From Nitrospirota bacterium (lineage in GTDB: Bacteria > Nitrospirota > Thermodesulfovibrionia > Thermodesulfovibrionales > JdFR-85), in contig JAADGU010000106.1 in the NCBI GenBank assembly GCA_013152195.1, positions 1-31,728 on the forward strand: a stretch of 31,728 bases of DNA, in the 5' to 3' direction. The notes under the pieces are model-generated. The model searched no databases and had not been told where the DNA came from. It worked only from the letters and a program-made list of their open reading frames with translations. A program made the translations under genes and the position numbers. Shown piece by piece: positions 13,010 to 21,400 of the stretch; position 1 is the stretch's first letter; each line of letters starts with the position of its first letter.

Positions 13010-15688
13010 ATGGTTTCTATTCTTAAAAAGATATTCGGAACAAAGAATGACAGGGAGATTAAGCGGATATGGCCCATGGTTGATCGTGTTAACAGCCTGG
13101 AGCCTGATTTCACTGCGCTCTCAGATACCCAGCTGAGGGACAAGACAGAAGAGTTTAAGCGGAGGATCGAGAAAGGGGAGACCCTTGATGACATCCTCTA
13201 CGAGGCATTTGCGCTCGTGAGGGAGACATCAAGAAGGCTTCTCCATATGAGGCATTTTGATGTTCAGATTATCGGAGCCATAGTCCTTCACGAGGGAAAG
13301 ATCGCTGAAATGAAGACTGGTGAAGGCAAGACCCTTGTTGCAACCATGCCCGTCTATCTGAATGCCCTTGATGGAAGAGGCGTCCATGTGGTGACAGTCA
13401 ATGATTACCTTGCAAAGAGGGATGCCCAGTGGATGAGCCCCCTATATCATCACCTCGGCCTCTCTGTCGGTGTCATACAGCATGATGCTTCCTTTTTTTA
13501 TGACCCCGAGTCCCGCTCTGACGACAAACAGCAAGACCGGTTCAGGCCATGCTCCCGCAAGGAGGCATACGGCGCTGATATAACCTATGGAACAAACAAC
13601 GAGTTTGGCTTTGATTACCTCAGGGATAATATGAAGTACGAGATTGGAGACTACTGCCAGAGGGAGCTGAACTATGCAATAGTTGACGAAGTGGACAGCA
13701 TCCTGATTGACGAGGCAAGGACACCACTCATCATTTCAGGTCCGTCAGAGGAATCGACTGACAAGTATTACAAGATTGACCGGATAATCCCAAAGCTTCA
13801 GAACGAGGTAGACTTCACAATAGATGAAAAGGCAAAAACAGTCATACTCACTGAAGAAGGCAGCATAAAGGCCGAGCAGCTCCTTGGAGTAGACAACCTT
13901 TTTGATCCAGTCAACATAGAACTTGTTCACCATGTGCTGCAGGGCCTCAAGGCCCATCATCTCTTTAAACGTGATGTGGATTATGTTATCAAGGATGGAC
14001 AGATTATCATAGTGGATGAATTCACCGGCAGGCTGATGCCCGGAAGACGCTGGTCGGACGGACTTCATCAGGCAATCGAGGCAAAGGAGGGTGTGAAGAT
14101 TGAGAGCGAAAACCAGACCCTTGCAACCATAACCTTCCAGAACTATTTCCGGATGTACAACAAACTTGCAGGGATGACCGGTACTGCTGATACAGAGGCC
14201 GAGGAGTTTGCAAAGATATATGACCTTGACGTACTGGTAATTCCCACTAACAAGCCAATGGTGCGCAAGGATTATCCCGACATGATATACAAGTCAGAAA
14301 CTGCCAAGTTTAATGCAGTGCTTGATGAGATAGAGGACTGTTACAAAAGGGGTCAGCCTGTGCTTGTGGGCACGATATCAATTGAGAAATCCGAACTGCT
14401 CAGCAAGATACTCAAGAAGAAGGGAATCCCCCATACTGTTCTTAATGCAAAGTATCACGACAAAGAGGCCCAGATAATAGCCCAGGCAGGCAGTCCCGGC
14501 GCAGTTACCATTGCAACCAATATGGCAGGCAGGGGAACGGATATAGTGCTCGGAGGAAACCTGGATGGCATTGTGGAGGAGCTTTTAAAGAAGAAGAAAG
14601 ACCCCACGGAAGAGGACAAGCAGGAGGCTTTAAAGCGTGCCGAGGTTATCTGCCGGGAGAACCGTGACAAGGTTGTACAGGCCGGAGGATTACACATCCT
14701 GGGCACAGAGAGACATGAGGCAAGGAGGATCGATAACCAGCTCAGGGGACGGTCAGGCCGTCAGGGAGACTCCGGGTCTTCAAGGTTCTATCTCTCTCTT
14801 CAGGATGACCTTATGCGCATATTTGCCTCAGACAGGATTTCAGGATTAATGGGCCGGCTCGGGATGGATGAGAGCATACCGATAGAGAACAGGATCGTTT
14901 CCAAGGCGATTGAGAATGCCCAGAGACGTGTGGAGGCCCATAACTTTGATATAAGAAAGCATCTCATCGAATATGATGATGTAATGAATAAACAGAGGAT
15001 AGAGATATATGCCTTCAGAAGAGAGATACTGGAGTCGGAATCTCTCAAGGAAAAGATAGATGAGTTAATTGAGGAAATAGTTGATTCCCTTCTGGCCATG
15101 TACTGTCCCGAAGACCGTCACGCCGAATACTGGGATATCAAGGAGCTGAACAATTCCATTTACGGCATATTTGGTCTCAAGTCTGAAAAGGCCTCTGAAA
15201 TAACGGGCATCGAGGCACTTAGAGAGGCAATTATTGGAGAGCTGAAGGAATACTATGAAAACAAGGAAAAGGAGATAGGCAGTGATCTGATGCGGTATCT
15301 GGAGAAGATCATAACGCTCCAGGTGGTAGACAATCAGTGGAAGGACCATCTCCTGGCCATGGACTATCTCAAGGAAGGTATCGGCCTGCGGGGTTATGGA
15401 CAGAAAGACCCCCTTGTTGAATATAAACGTGAAGCATTTGACATGTTTTCAGACATGACTGAACGTATAAGGACCGAGGTCCTGACAAGGCTTTACAGGG
15501 TACAGGTGAGATCAGAGGAAGATGCATCAAAGGTCTCTCAGCAACACCAGTTAAGTCTTGTATACAATCGCGGCAATGGTGGTGAGGTACAGCGGCCTGT
15601 AAAGAAGTCAAAAAAGGTTGGCCGTAACGAACCATGTCCCTGCGGCAGCGGGAGGAAATATAAAAAATGCTGTGGAGTAAATGCCTAG
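13010..15688 (+). CDS. secA: preprotein translocase ATPase SecA
   Basis: Motor ATPase that drives unfolded preproteins through SecYEG. Seen: MKTGEGKTLVATMP (Walker A, about residue 103), VDEVDSILIDEARTPLIISG (DEAD-type Walker B), the preprotein cross-linking domain after it, ATNMAGRGTDIVLGGN and RRIDNQLRGRSGRQGDSG of the second nucleotide-binding fold, and the helical wing/scaffold. It ends in the zinc-binding, SecB-contacting tail RNEPCPCGSGRKYKKCCG. Length of 892 residues is standard. The stop codon overlaps the start of the GGDEF gene by 8 nt. No ribosome-binding site is seen before the ATG. Confidence 0.98.
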   Translation: MVSILKKIFGTKNDREIKRIWPMVDRVNSLEPDFTALSDTQLRDKTEEFKRRIEKGETLDDILYEAFALVRETSRRLLHMRHFDVQIIGAIVLHEGKIAEMKTGEGKTLVATMPVYLNALDGRGVHVVTVNDYLAKRDAQWMSPLYHHLGLSVGVIQHDASFFYDPESRSDDKQQDRFRPCSRKEAYGADITYGTNNEFGFDYLRDNMKYEIGDYCQRELNYAIVDEVDSILIDEARTPLIISGPSEESTDKYYKIDRIIPKLQNEVDFTIDEKAKTVILTEEGSIKAEQLLGVDNLFDPVNIELVHHVLQGLKAHHLFKRDVDYVIKDGQIIIVDEFTGRLMPGRRWSDGLHQAIEAKEGVKIESENQTLATITFQNYFRMYNKLAGMTGTADTEAEEFAKIYDLDVLVIPTNKPMVRKDYPDMIYKSETAKFNAVLDEIEDCYKRGQPVLVGTISIEKSELLSKILKKKGIPHTVLNAKYHDKEAQIIAQAGSPGAVTIATNMAGRGTDIVLGGNLDGIVEELLKKKKDPTEEDKQEALKRAEVICRENRDKVVQAGGLHILGTERHEARRIDNQLRGRSGRQGDSGSSRFYLSLQDDLMRIFASDRISGLMGRLGMDESIPIENRIVSKAIENAQRRVEAHNFDIRKHLIEYDDVMNKQRIEIYAFRREILESESLKEKIDELIEEIVDSLLAMYCPEDRHAEYWDIKELNNSIYGIFGLKSEKASEITGIEALREAIIGELKEYYENKEKEIGSDLMRYLEKIITLQVVDNQWKDHLLAMDYLKEGIGLRGYGQKDPLVEYKREAFDMFSDMTERIRTEVLTRLYRVQVRSEEDASKVSQQHQLSLVYNRGNGGEVQRPVKKSKKVGRNEPCPCGSGRKYKKCCGVNA

Positions 15689-17066
15689 AATACTCGTTAT
15701 AGCTCCCCCCTCCAAGGATCCAACCCCTATATTACATGATTGTGGCTTTAATGATTTGACACTGAAAAAGGAACTCCCTGTAAAGCAGGACAGCCCTGAT
15801 TTCCCCCCGGATATTATTATTCTTAACGAAGGGCTCACAACCAGAAAGGGTCTTCAGCAGCTGGACAAGGCTTTCCCCTCGGTGCCCAAGGTTATTCTGT
15901 CAGCTAAAAAAAACAACAAAAGACTCTCCTTTATAAAGCAACGACCCCTCTCCGACTTATTAATAAATCCTGAATGTGAAGAGATTATAGATTCAATCGA
16001 AAGACTGGAATATGAGAGAGGGCTGATTGCAGAGAACCTGTCCCTGAAAAAGGAAGGTGCCACCCTTTGCAGATTGACGGATCTTTTTGATGAGATAAGC
16101 CGTATACTGAAGGAATCTGACGAACTGGATGATGTGCTTTCAAGGATAATGAACAGGATAAGATCCGAGGTAGGGGCAAGGGGCTGGGCAATACTGTTAA
16201 GGGATGACAACAGAAACGAATTATACGTTATGCAGGCCTCGGCTAAAAAGAATACAAGAAATTGCAGACTGAAGGTTGGGGAAGGTATTGCAGGATGGGT
16301 TGTTGAAAAAGGAAAGCCCGTGATTGTTAATGATGTTACTGAGGACAAGCGGTTTCTTTCAGGAATTGACGGGTATCCCGGAGTTAATACAAGGTCTGTC
16401 ATGACGGTTCCAATCGGAGACAGGGAAGGGGTCCTTGGCGTAATTGAGATGATAAACAAGAGAACCCCGGGAGGTTTTACCAGTGATGACATCAGACTTG
16501 TGACAAAGCTCTCCGGCCTTGTTGCCACAGCAATCAACCTGATAACTGTTCATCAAAAAATGGCAGAGCTTGCCATAACCGACGATCTTACAAAGCTCTT
16601 TAATTCAAGGTATCTTCAGAGAACCCTTGATATGGAAATTGAACGGTGCAAGCGTTATAAAACCTCTATCTCCCTTATCTTTATGGACATCGATTACTTC
16701 AAGCATATCAACGACAGGCACGGTCACCTTGTGGGCAGCAAGGTCCTGGTTGAAGTCGGACAGTTCCTGCTGAAAAAGCTCCGCTCAGTTGATATTGTAG
16801 CCCGTTACGGAGGCGATGAGTTTGTGATAGTCCTGCCGCAGACATTTCCCAAATACGCGGCCCAGATAGCTGAAAGGCTCAGAAAGACGATTGCAGCTAC
16901 AGTCTTTCTGAAAAAAGAGGGATACAGTATCAGGCTGACTGCAAGTTTTGGAGTTGCTTCGTATCCGGAAACTGCAAATTCAAAGGAAGACCTCATGAGG
17001 CTTGCTGATGAGGCTATGTATAAGGTAAAGTACCAGACAAGAAATGGTGTTTATGCTATAATCTAA
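15681..17066 (+). CDS. diguanylate cyclase with degenerate receiver, GAF and GGDEF domains
   Basis: Predicted to make cyclic di-GMP from two GTP. Residues 1-105 look like a degenerate receiver (ILVIAPP ... PDIIILNEG ... PKVILSA) without a clear phospho-acceptor. Residues 135-290 are a GAF sensor (LKVGEGIAGWVVEKGKPVIV, then TVPIGDREGVLGVIEM). Residues 295-461 are the GGDEF domain, with DDLTKLFNSRYL, MDIDYFKHIND and intact GGDEF at 377-381. An inhibitory I-site RxxD (RSVD, 368-371) lies five residues before it, so product feedback is expected. Its ATG overlaps the secA stop by 8 nt, so it is translated with secA. The GAF ligand is unknown. Confidence 0.93.
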   Translation: MPRILVIAPPSKDPTPILHDCGFNDLTLKKELPVKQDSPDFPPDIIILNEGLTTRKGLQQLDKAFPSVPKVILSAKKNNKRLSFIKQRPLSDLLINPECEEIIDSIERLEYERGLIAENLSLKKEGATLCRLTDLFDEISRILKESDELDDVLSRIMNRIRSEVGARGWAILLRDDNRNELYVMQASAKKNTRNCRLKVGEGIAGWVVEKGKPVIVNDVTEDKRFLSGIDGYPGVNTRSVMTVPIGDREGVLGVIEMINKRTPGGFTSDDIRLVTKLSGLVATAINLITVHQKMAELAITDDLTKLFNSRYLQRTLDMEIERCKRYKTSISLIFMDIDYFKHINDRHGHLVGSKVLVEVGQFLLKKLRSVDIVARYGGDEFVIVLPQTFPKYAAQIAERLRKTIAATVFLKKEGYSIRLTASFGVASYPETANSKEDLMRLADEAMYKVKYQTRNGVYAII

Positions 17067-17067
17067 T

Positions 17068-17090
17068 AAAACATTCCGGCATGTTTTTTA
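17068..17090 (+). terminator. weak A/T-rich terminator hairpin after the GGDEF gene
   Basis: AAAACAT (17068-17074), a 6 nt TCCGGC loop, then ATGTTTT (17081-17087) running into a T tract. The stem is only 7 bp and A/T-rich, so termination would be partial. Confidence 0.4.
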
Positions 17091-17146
17091 TGGACACAGA
17101 CAGGCACGGATTATCAGTCTCGACATTGTTTCTTAAATGGTAAATA

Positions 17147-18178
17147 ATGGCACTTTTTAATTACGCTACAAAAGAAATTACCCTTAAGGTTGTCTATTAC
17201 GGGCCTGGGCTTAGTGGCAAGACCACTAATCTCCAGCAGCTTCATTCTGTGCTGAGCCCCGAGAGACGGGGCAAGCTCCTCTCTCTCGCTACTGAGGCAG
17301 ACAGGACCCTCTTTTTTGATTTCATGCCTGTAGAGCTGGGTAAAATAAAGGACTTCTCAATAAGGTTTCAGCTCTATACCGTTCCCGGCCAGGTGAGGTA
17401 CAATGCAACGAGAAAACTTGTGCTGAAAGGGGCGGATGGCGTAGTTTTCGTTGCAGACTCTCAAAGAATGATGAGGGAACAGAACAGTGAAAGTCTCTTG
17501 AATATGAGAGAGAACCTGTTGGCCAATAACATTGATCCCACAGACATACCGGTTATCTTTCAGTACAATAAAAGGGACCTTGATGATATCATGTCAGTGG
17601 ATGAGCTGAACAGGGAGCTCAACCCGGACTCCTTCCCTTATTTTGAGGCCGTTGCAATAGATGGTCAGGGTGTCAGGGAGACATTTGATACTGCAACAAA
17701 GCTCATACTCAAGTATATTTCCAGAAAGCACAGGATTGATGTAAAGCTGACAGAGAAGGTTGAAAAACCCGTACCGGAACCCCCGGTAGCTGAGCCCGTA
17801 GTTGACCCGCTGCTTGAGCCTTTGGTTGAACCTGTAGTCGAGCCGCTACTTGAGCCTGCATATGAACAGCCGGCTTATAATCCTGCTCCAAGGCCCGCGC
17901 CTGCAGAGCCCGGGGGGCCTGACATAACACTCTTCCTGAAAGATATCATTTCCACGCTGGGGGAACTCAGGGAGCAGATTGAGCGGGTGGAGAAGTCCGC
18001 AGATAACAGCAGGGATGCACACAAGGAAAAAGTCAGGTATGATCTTGCTGTTCAGAAGTTTGACAAGGCAATGTCTGATATCCGGGGCAAGCAGGAGAAA
18101 ATGATGTCAATGCTGAAGGAGATAAAGGCATCAATTGATAATGCAAAGACAAAGAAGCGTTGGTTTTTCTTCGGTTAA
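17147..18178 (+). CDS. MglA-like small GTPase with proline-rich linker and C-terminal coiled coil
   Basis: Ras-like GTPase of the bacterial MglA family, which in other bacteria sets polarity and controls motility. Residues 1-195 match MglA: P-loop GPGLSGKTT (19-27), switch region around TEADRTLFFDF, TVPGQVRYNATRK in the G3 position, NKRD (141-144). Ordinary MglA stops near residue 195. Here about 150 more residues follow: a linker at 205-255 built from repeats such as EPVVDPLLEPLVEPVVEPLL and proline/alanine runs, then a charged helical segment at 258-338 likely to form a coiled coil, ending KKRWFFFG. The tail probably recruits a partner or scaffold. No mglB/roadblock gene is adjacent. The stop overlaps the convergent pabB-like stop (TTAA). 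Confidence 0.88.
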   Translation: MALFNYATKEITLKVVYYGPGLSGKTTNLQQLHSVLSPERRGKLLSLATEADRTLFFDFMPVELGKIKDFSIRFQLYTVPGQVRYNATRKLVLKGADGVVFVADSQRMMREQNSESLLNMRENLLANNIDPTDIPVIFQYNKRDLDDIMSVDELNRELNPDSFPYFEAVAIDGQGVRETFDTATKLILKYISRKHRIDVKLTEKVEKPVPEPPVAEPVVDPLLEPLVEPVVEPLLEPAYEQPAYNPAPRPAPAEPGGPDITLFLKDIISTLGELREQIERVEKSADNSRDAHKEKVRYDLAVQKFDKAMSDIRGKQEKMMSMLKEIKASIDNAKTKKRWFFFG

Positions 18179-19749
18179 AGCCTCTCCAGTGTTGAGAGCA
18201 ATGCCTCGGCCTTCTTCAGACTTTCATAGTATTCCCTTTCCGGAACCGAATCCGCCACTATCCCGGCCCCGGCCTGAACATATGCCCTGTCGCCCTTTAT
18301 CACAAACGTCCTGATAACAATGTTCATGTCCATATCACCGCTGAAACCAATGTAGCCAATGGAACCGGTATAGGGTCCCCTGACAACTGGTTCAAGCTCA
18401 TCTATAATCTCCATGCACCTCACCTTCGGCACCCCTGTGATTGTACCCCCGGGGAAGGTGGCCCTCAAGAGGCTGAAGGCATCCCGTCCTGCTGAGAGGA
18501 TGCCCCTTACATTGGATACTATATGGATTACGTGCGAATAATCCTCTGTTGTCATCAATTCATCAACCCTGACAGTGCCGTAGCTGCAGACCCTGCCGAG
18601 GTCGTTTCTTTCAAGGTCAATGAGCATTATATGCTCTGCCCGTTCCTTTTCATTGAGCAGGAGGTCAGCCCTCAGCCTCTCGTCCTCTACGGCAGTGGTG
18701 CCCCTGGGCCTTGTACCGGCAATTGGTCTTGTATCGGCAATGCCGTCCCTGAGTCTGACTAATCTCTCGGGAGAGGAGCTTACGATCTGATAGTCTCCGA
18801 AATCCACGAATGCAGAGAAGGGCGAGGGATTTATCTGTCTCAAAATAGAATAAAGTCTCCATGGGGATGCCTTTATGTCAGCAGAGAGCCTCTGGGAAAG
18901 GTTTGCCTGAAAGATATCACCTGCATGGATGTATTCCTTTGTCCTGACCACCATATCCATGTAATCTTTTTTTGTCATCTCATATACAATATCCGCCCGT
19001 CCATGTCTTTCAGGTACTACTGTATCCGTGGAATCGTCCCTGACACGGTTATATTCGTCAGTCATGCGGCAGAGGATGTCACCGGCCTCATCATACATTC
19101 CGGGGTAGTGGAGATCAGCACCACATTTCTCCGCCTCTCCAGCACTCCATTTCTCCATTTCTCCAAGCCCCGCCCGCCTTGCACCGGGGCAGACAATGGC
19201 ATAAGCCTTTCTCTCTATGTGGTCGAATGCAAACAGCCTGTCAACGAGAAAAAAATGGGCGTCAGGTATCTGCAGTTCATCTGCTGCCGTCTTCGGCAAC
19301 CCTTCAAGGTAGTGGACAAAGTCATAGCTGAGCAGGCCGATTGCCCCGCCCTGAAAGGGTGGCAGGTGGGGATTTTTTTTCTGTGGGTACGAAAGAAGGA
19401 GCTCTCTCACTCTTCCAAGCGGCCTTCTGTCGTCTGTCTTCAGTTCCCCACAACCCGCAACCCGCAACCCGCAACCCGCAACTTGTTCCCCACAACCCGC
19501 AACCCGGGACATCTCCACAACCGAGTCCTTCACCTTAAACTCGATATAGGGATCAATGGCAATAAAGGAGTATCTGCCGGTTTTTTCAGACCCTCTGATG
19601 CTTTCAAGCAGCACTGTCCTGGCTGTCCTGAAGCGTTCATAGACAGAAACGGGCTGCTTATAGGGCAGTTCAACATAAAGGGGGGAGAGTGACACCTGCC
19701 CTGTGGATGACAGATGCGTCTTTCTTGTCTGTTGTATTTTAATAGTCAT
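18175..19749 (-). CDS. pabB: aminodeoxychorismate/anthranilate synthase component I (PabB/TrpE family)
   Basis: Chorismate-utilising enzyme: amination of chorismate using ammonia from a glutamine amidotransferase partner. Seen: FQANLSQRL, SSSPERLV, RPIAGTRPRG, LIDLERNDLGRVC, ATFPGGTITGVPKVRCMEII, GPYTGSIGYIGFSGDMDMN. PGG and GYIGF favour PabB (folate), but the PIAGT motif has Ala where E. coli PabB has its catalytic Lys (PIKGT), as in TrpE, so the product is not certain. No trpG/pabA, trp or pabC gene lies nearby. Two low-complexity in-frame insertions stand out: residues 82-103 (VAGCG repeats) and about 190-212 (LGEMEKWSAGEAEKCG). The start is ATG 19749. Downstream of pyrF on the same strand, 38 nt after the restored pyrF stop. 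Confidence 0.87.
   Translation of the reverse strand: MTIKIQQTRKTHLSSTGQVSLSPLYVELPYKQPVSVYERFRTARTVLLESIRGSEKTGRYSFIAIDPYIEFKVKDSVVEMSRVAGCGEQVAGCGLRVAGCGELKTDDRRPLGRVRELLLSYPQKKNPHLPPFQGGAIGLLSYDFVHYLEGLPKTAADELQIPDAHFFLVDRLFAFDHIERKAYAIVCPGARRAGLGEMEKWSAGEAEKCGADLHYPGMYDEAGDILCRMTDEYNRVRDDSTDTVVPERHGRADIVYEMTKKDYMDMVVRTKEYIHAGDIFQANLSQRLSADIKASPWRLYSILRQINPSPFSAFVDFGDYQIVSSSPERLVRLRDGIADTRPIAGTRPRGTTAVEDERLRADLLLNEKERAEHIMLIDLERNDLGRVCSYGTVRVDELMTTEDYSHVIHIVSNVRGILSAGRDAFSLLRATFPGGTITGVPKVRCMEIIDELEPVVRGPYTGSIGYIGFSGDMDMNIVIRTFVIKGDRAYVQAGAGIVADSVPEREYYESLKKAEALLSTLERL
19444..19506. repeat. CAACCCG heptamer repeats inside pabB
   Basis: The 21 bp unit TTCCCCACAACCCGCAACCC plus one G occurs at 19444-19464 and again at 19486-19506 (42 bp period). 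Between them are more CAACCCG heptamers, so six or more copies in all. On the coding strand it yields VAGCG repeats at residues 82-103. The length is a multiple of three, so the frame is kept. Confidence 0.8.
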
Positions 19750-19787
19750 TTACTCATTAATCCCTGGTTATGAAAACCAAAGCCCCG

Positions 19788-20508
19788 TCAGGAAGAAAGC
19801 ATCTCCAGGAGGATGAGTTCAATGGCCTTTTCAGGGTCCTTCTGTGATAGCACGGCCCTTCCGACCACGAGATAGTCCTGCACCGTTACGGAGAGCCTCC
19901 CTGGGTGTCATGGTCCGCTTCTGGTCATCCGGTGGTGACCACGAAGGTCTTATGCCGGGGGTGACAATGACAAAGCCACTCCCGATGGAGTTCTTTATTG
20001 CAGATACCTCATGCCCTGATGCAACCACACCATCAAGCCCTGCGCGATGGGCCATTGCAGAGAGGTGTTTTACATGGGTCCTTATTCCATGCTGATAGCC
20101 CATATCCTTCTTGAACTCATCCTGTGATATGCTCGTCAGCACTGTAACAGCGATTATCTTTGGCCTTGGCAGATTCTCCTTCAGGCAGGTCTCCACTACC
20201 GTCTCACTGGTCCTCCTCATCATTTCAAACCCTCCGGAGGCATGCAGGTTGAACATGAAAACCCCAAGCCTTGTTACCACTACCGATGCCTTTACAACTG
20301 TATTGGGTATATCGTGGAATTTGAGGTCAAGAAATACCTTTTTGCCCCTGTCATGGATCTGCCTTACAATGTCAGGGCCACCGGAGGTAAAGAGCTCAAG
20401 CCCGACCTTAAAAGTCGTAACCCATTCGCTGAACCTGTCAACTATATCGAGTGCATGTCCGGGGTCATTGACGTCGAGTGCAAGTATCAGTCTTTCCTTA
20501 GCCGGCAA
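19788..20508 (-). CDS. pyrF: orotidine 5'-phosphate decarboxylase, frame broken near the C-terminus
   Basis: Makes UMP from OMP, the last step of de novo UMP synthesis. Seen: LILALDVND, FKVGLELF, the catalytic DLKFHDIPNTV (Lys-Asp-x-x-Asp array), VTVLTS and VTPGIRP. After REALRNGA the annotated frame wanders to TGA at 19831, but the normal ending (DYLVVGRAVLSQKDPEKAIE...) is encoded in the next frame down to TGA at 19788-19790. One extra base, in the CC at 19877-19878, explains it; removing it gives a normal 239-residue protein. The start is TTG 20508, 4 nt after AAAGGAGGT. It is followed by the pabB-like gene and preceded by dcd on the same strand. An assembly indel is more likely than a true mutation. 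Confidence 0.9.
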
Positions 20509-20534
20509 AGGACCTCCTTTAATATAAATAAAAT

Positions 20535-20640
20535 GGTAACGTCATACGGTTACGATGCCCGTTTCGTGAGGCGTCCGACGGTTACGTGAAAAAGACGAAC
20601 GACGTAACCGACAGACGAAACGGGTATTGTCACCGTTACC
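20535..20640. repeat. 106 bp nested inverted-repeat element
   Basis: Ends are GGTAACG (20535-20541) and CGTTACC (20634-20640). Inside, TGCCCGTTTCGT (from 20555) pairs with ACGAAACGGGTA (from 20615), and an inner pair CGGTTACGT / ACGTAACCG (20579-20587 and 20602-20610) makes a second hairpin. Arms share the TAACG/CGTTA theme. No coding capacity. It lies between dcd and pyrF on their common strand and could act as an attenuator or be a short mobile palindrome. Confidence 0.6.
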
Positions 20641-20661
20641 GGTCAACGCTGACTCCCTCTG

Positions 20662-21210
20662 CTATATCTTTGGTAGAGTAATCCCCTTCTGGGCCTGATA
20701 TTTACCTGTTTTGTCCTTATAGGATATCTCACAGGGCTCTGCAGCGCCGAGGAATATCAGTTGAGCTATCCCCTCGTTTGCGTATATTCTTGCCGGAAGT
20801 GGTGTTGTATTGGATATCTCAATGGTGACATGCCCTTCCCATTCCGGCTCAAGAGGGGTAACATTCACCACTATGCCGCATCGTGCATAGGTGGATTTTC
20901 CGAGGCAGATGACAAGGATATCCCTGGGGATTCTGAAGTATTCCACTGACCTGCCAAGCACAAAGGAGTTCGGAGGGATAATGCACTCTGCTCCCTTGTA
21001 GTCAATAAAGCTCTCAGGGTCAAAGGACTTGGGGTCAATAACAGTGGTATTTATATTTGTAAATATCTTGAACTCGTCGGATATGCGCATATCGTATCCA
21101 TAGGAGCTTATGCCGAAAGAGACAACCCCGTCGCCGGTCTGGCTCTTGCTCAAGGGCTCTATCATCCCCTGTCCTGCCATATCCTTTATCCATTTGTCGT
21201 TTTTTACCAT
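20662..21210 (-). CDS. dcd: dCTP deaminase
   Basis: Deaminates dCTP to dUTP on the route to dTTP. Seen: FGISSYGYDMRISDEFKIF, FVLGRSVEYFRIPRDI, GKSTYARCGI (substrate binding), VNVTPLEPEWEGHVTIEISN with catalytic Glu, and the C-terminal YQAQKGITLPKI lid. The 182-residue length is typical. Start ATG 21210 follows GGAGGTTTTAAT. On the minus strand, upstream of pyrF and pabB-like, with a palindromic element between it and pyrF. Could be bifunctional (dCTP deaminase/dUTPase), but this is not decidable by eye. Confidence 0.95.
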   Translation of the reverse strand: MVKNDKWIKDMAGQGMIEPLSKSQTGDGVVSFGISSYGYDMRISDEFKIFTNINTTVIDPKSFDPESFIDYKGAECIIPPNSFVLGRSVEYFRIPRDILVICLGKSTYARCGIVVNVTPLEPEWEGHVTIEISNTTPLPARIYANEGIAQLIFLGAAEPCEISYKDKTGKYQAQKGITLPKI

Positions 21211-21400
21211 ATTAAAACCTCCGTCTGTTGGTGTAATAACCGGGCTGTCAGGTTATAATGTAAATGTCGGTAAAAAAGCTTAACATAAAAAGGAAATTCT
21301 TAACAATGACCATGAGATCACACAAAACAGCGATTGAGCCATTTCCAAAACTCAACGGATTTTCTGACGGTAATCCCGGGACATACTTACCAGTAAACCC

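Noticed and set aside
19444..19506. Possible CRISPR array
   Set aside because: The repeats are 7 bp tandem heptamers without spacers and lie inside a coding gene; no cas gene is present.
18925..19692. 255-codon open frame antisense to the pabB-like gene
   Set aside because: No ribosome-binding site or recognisable protein; the opposite strand encodes a clear chorismate-utilising enzyme.
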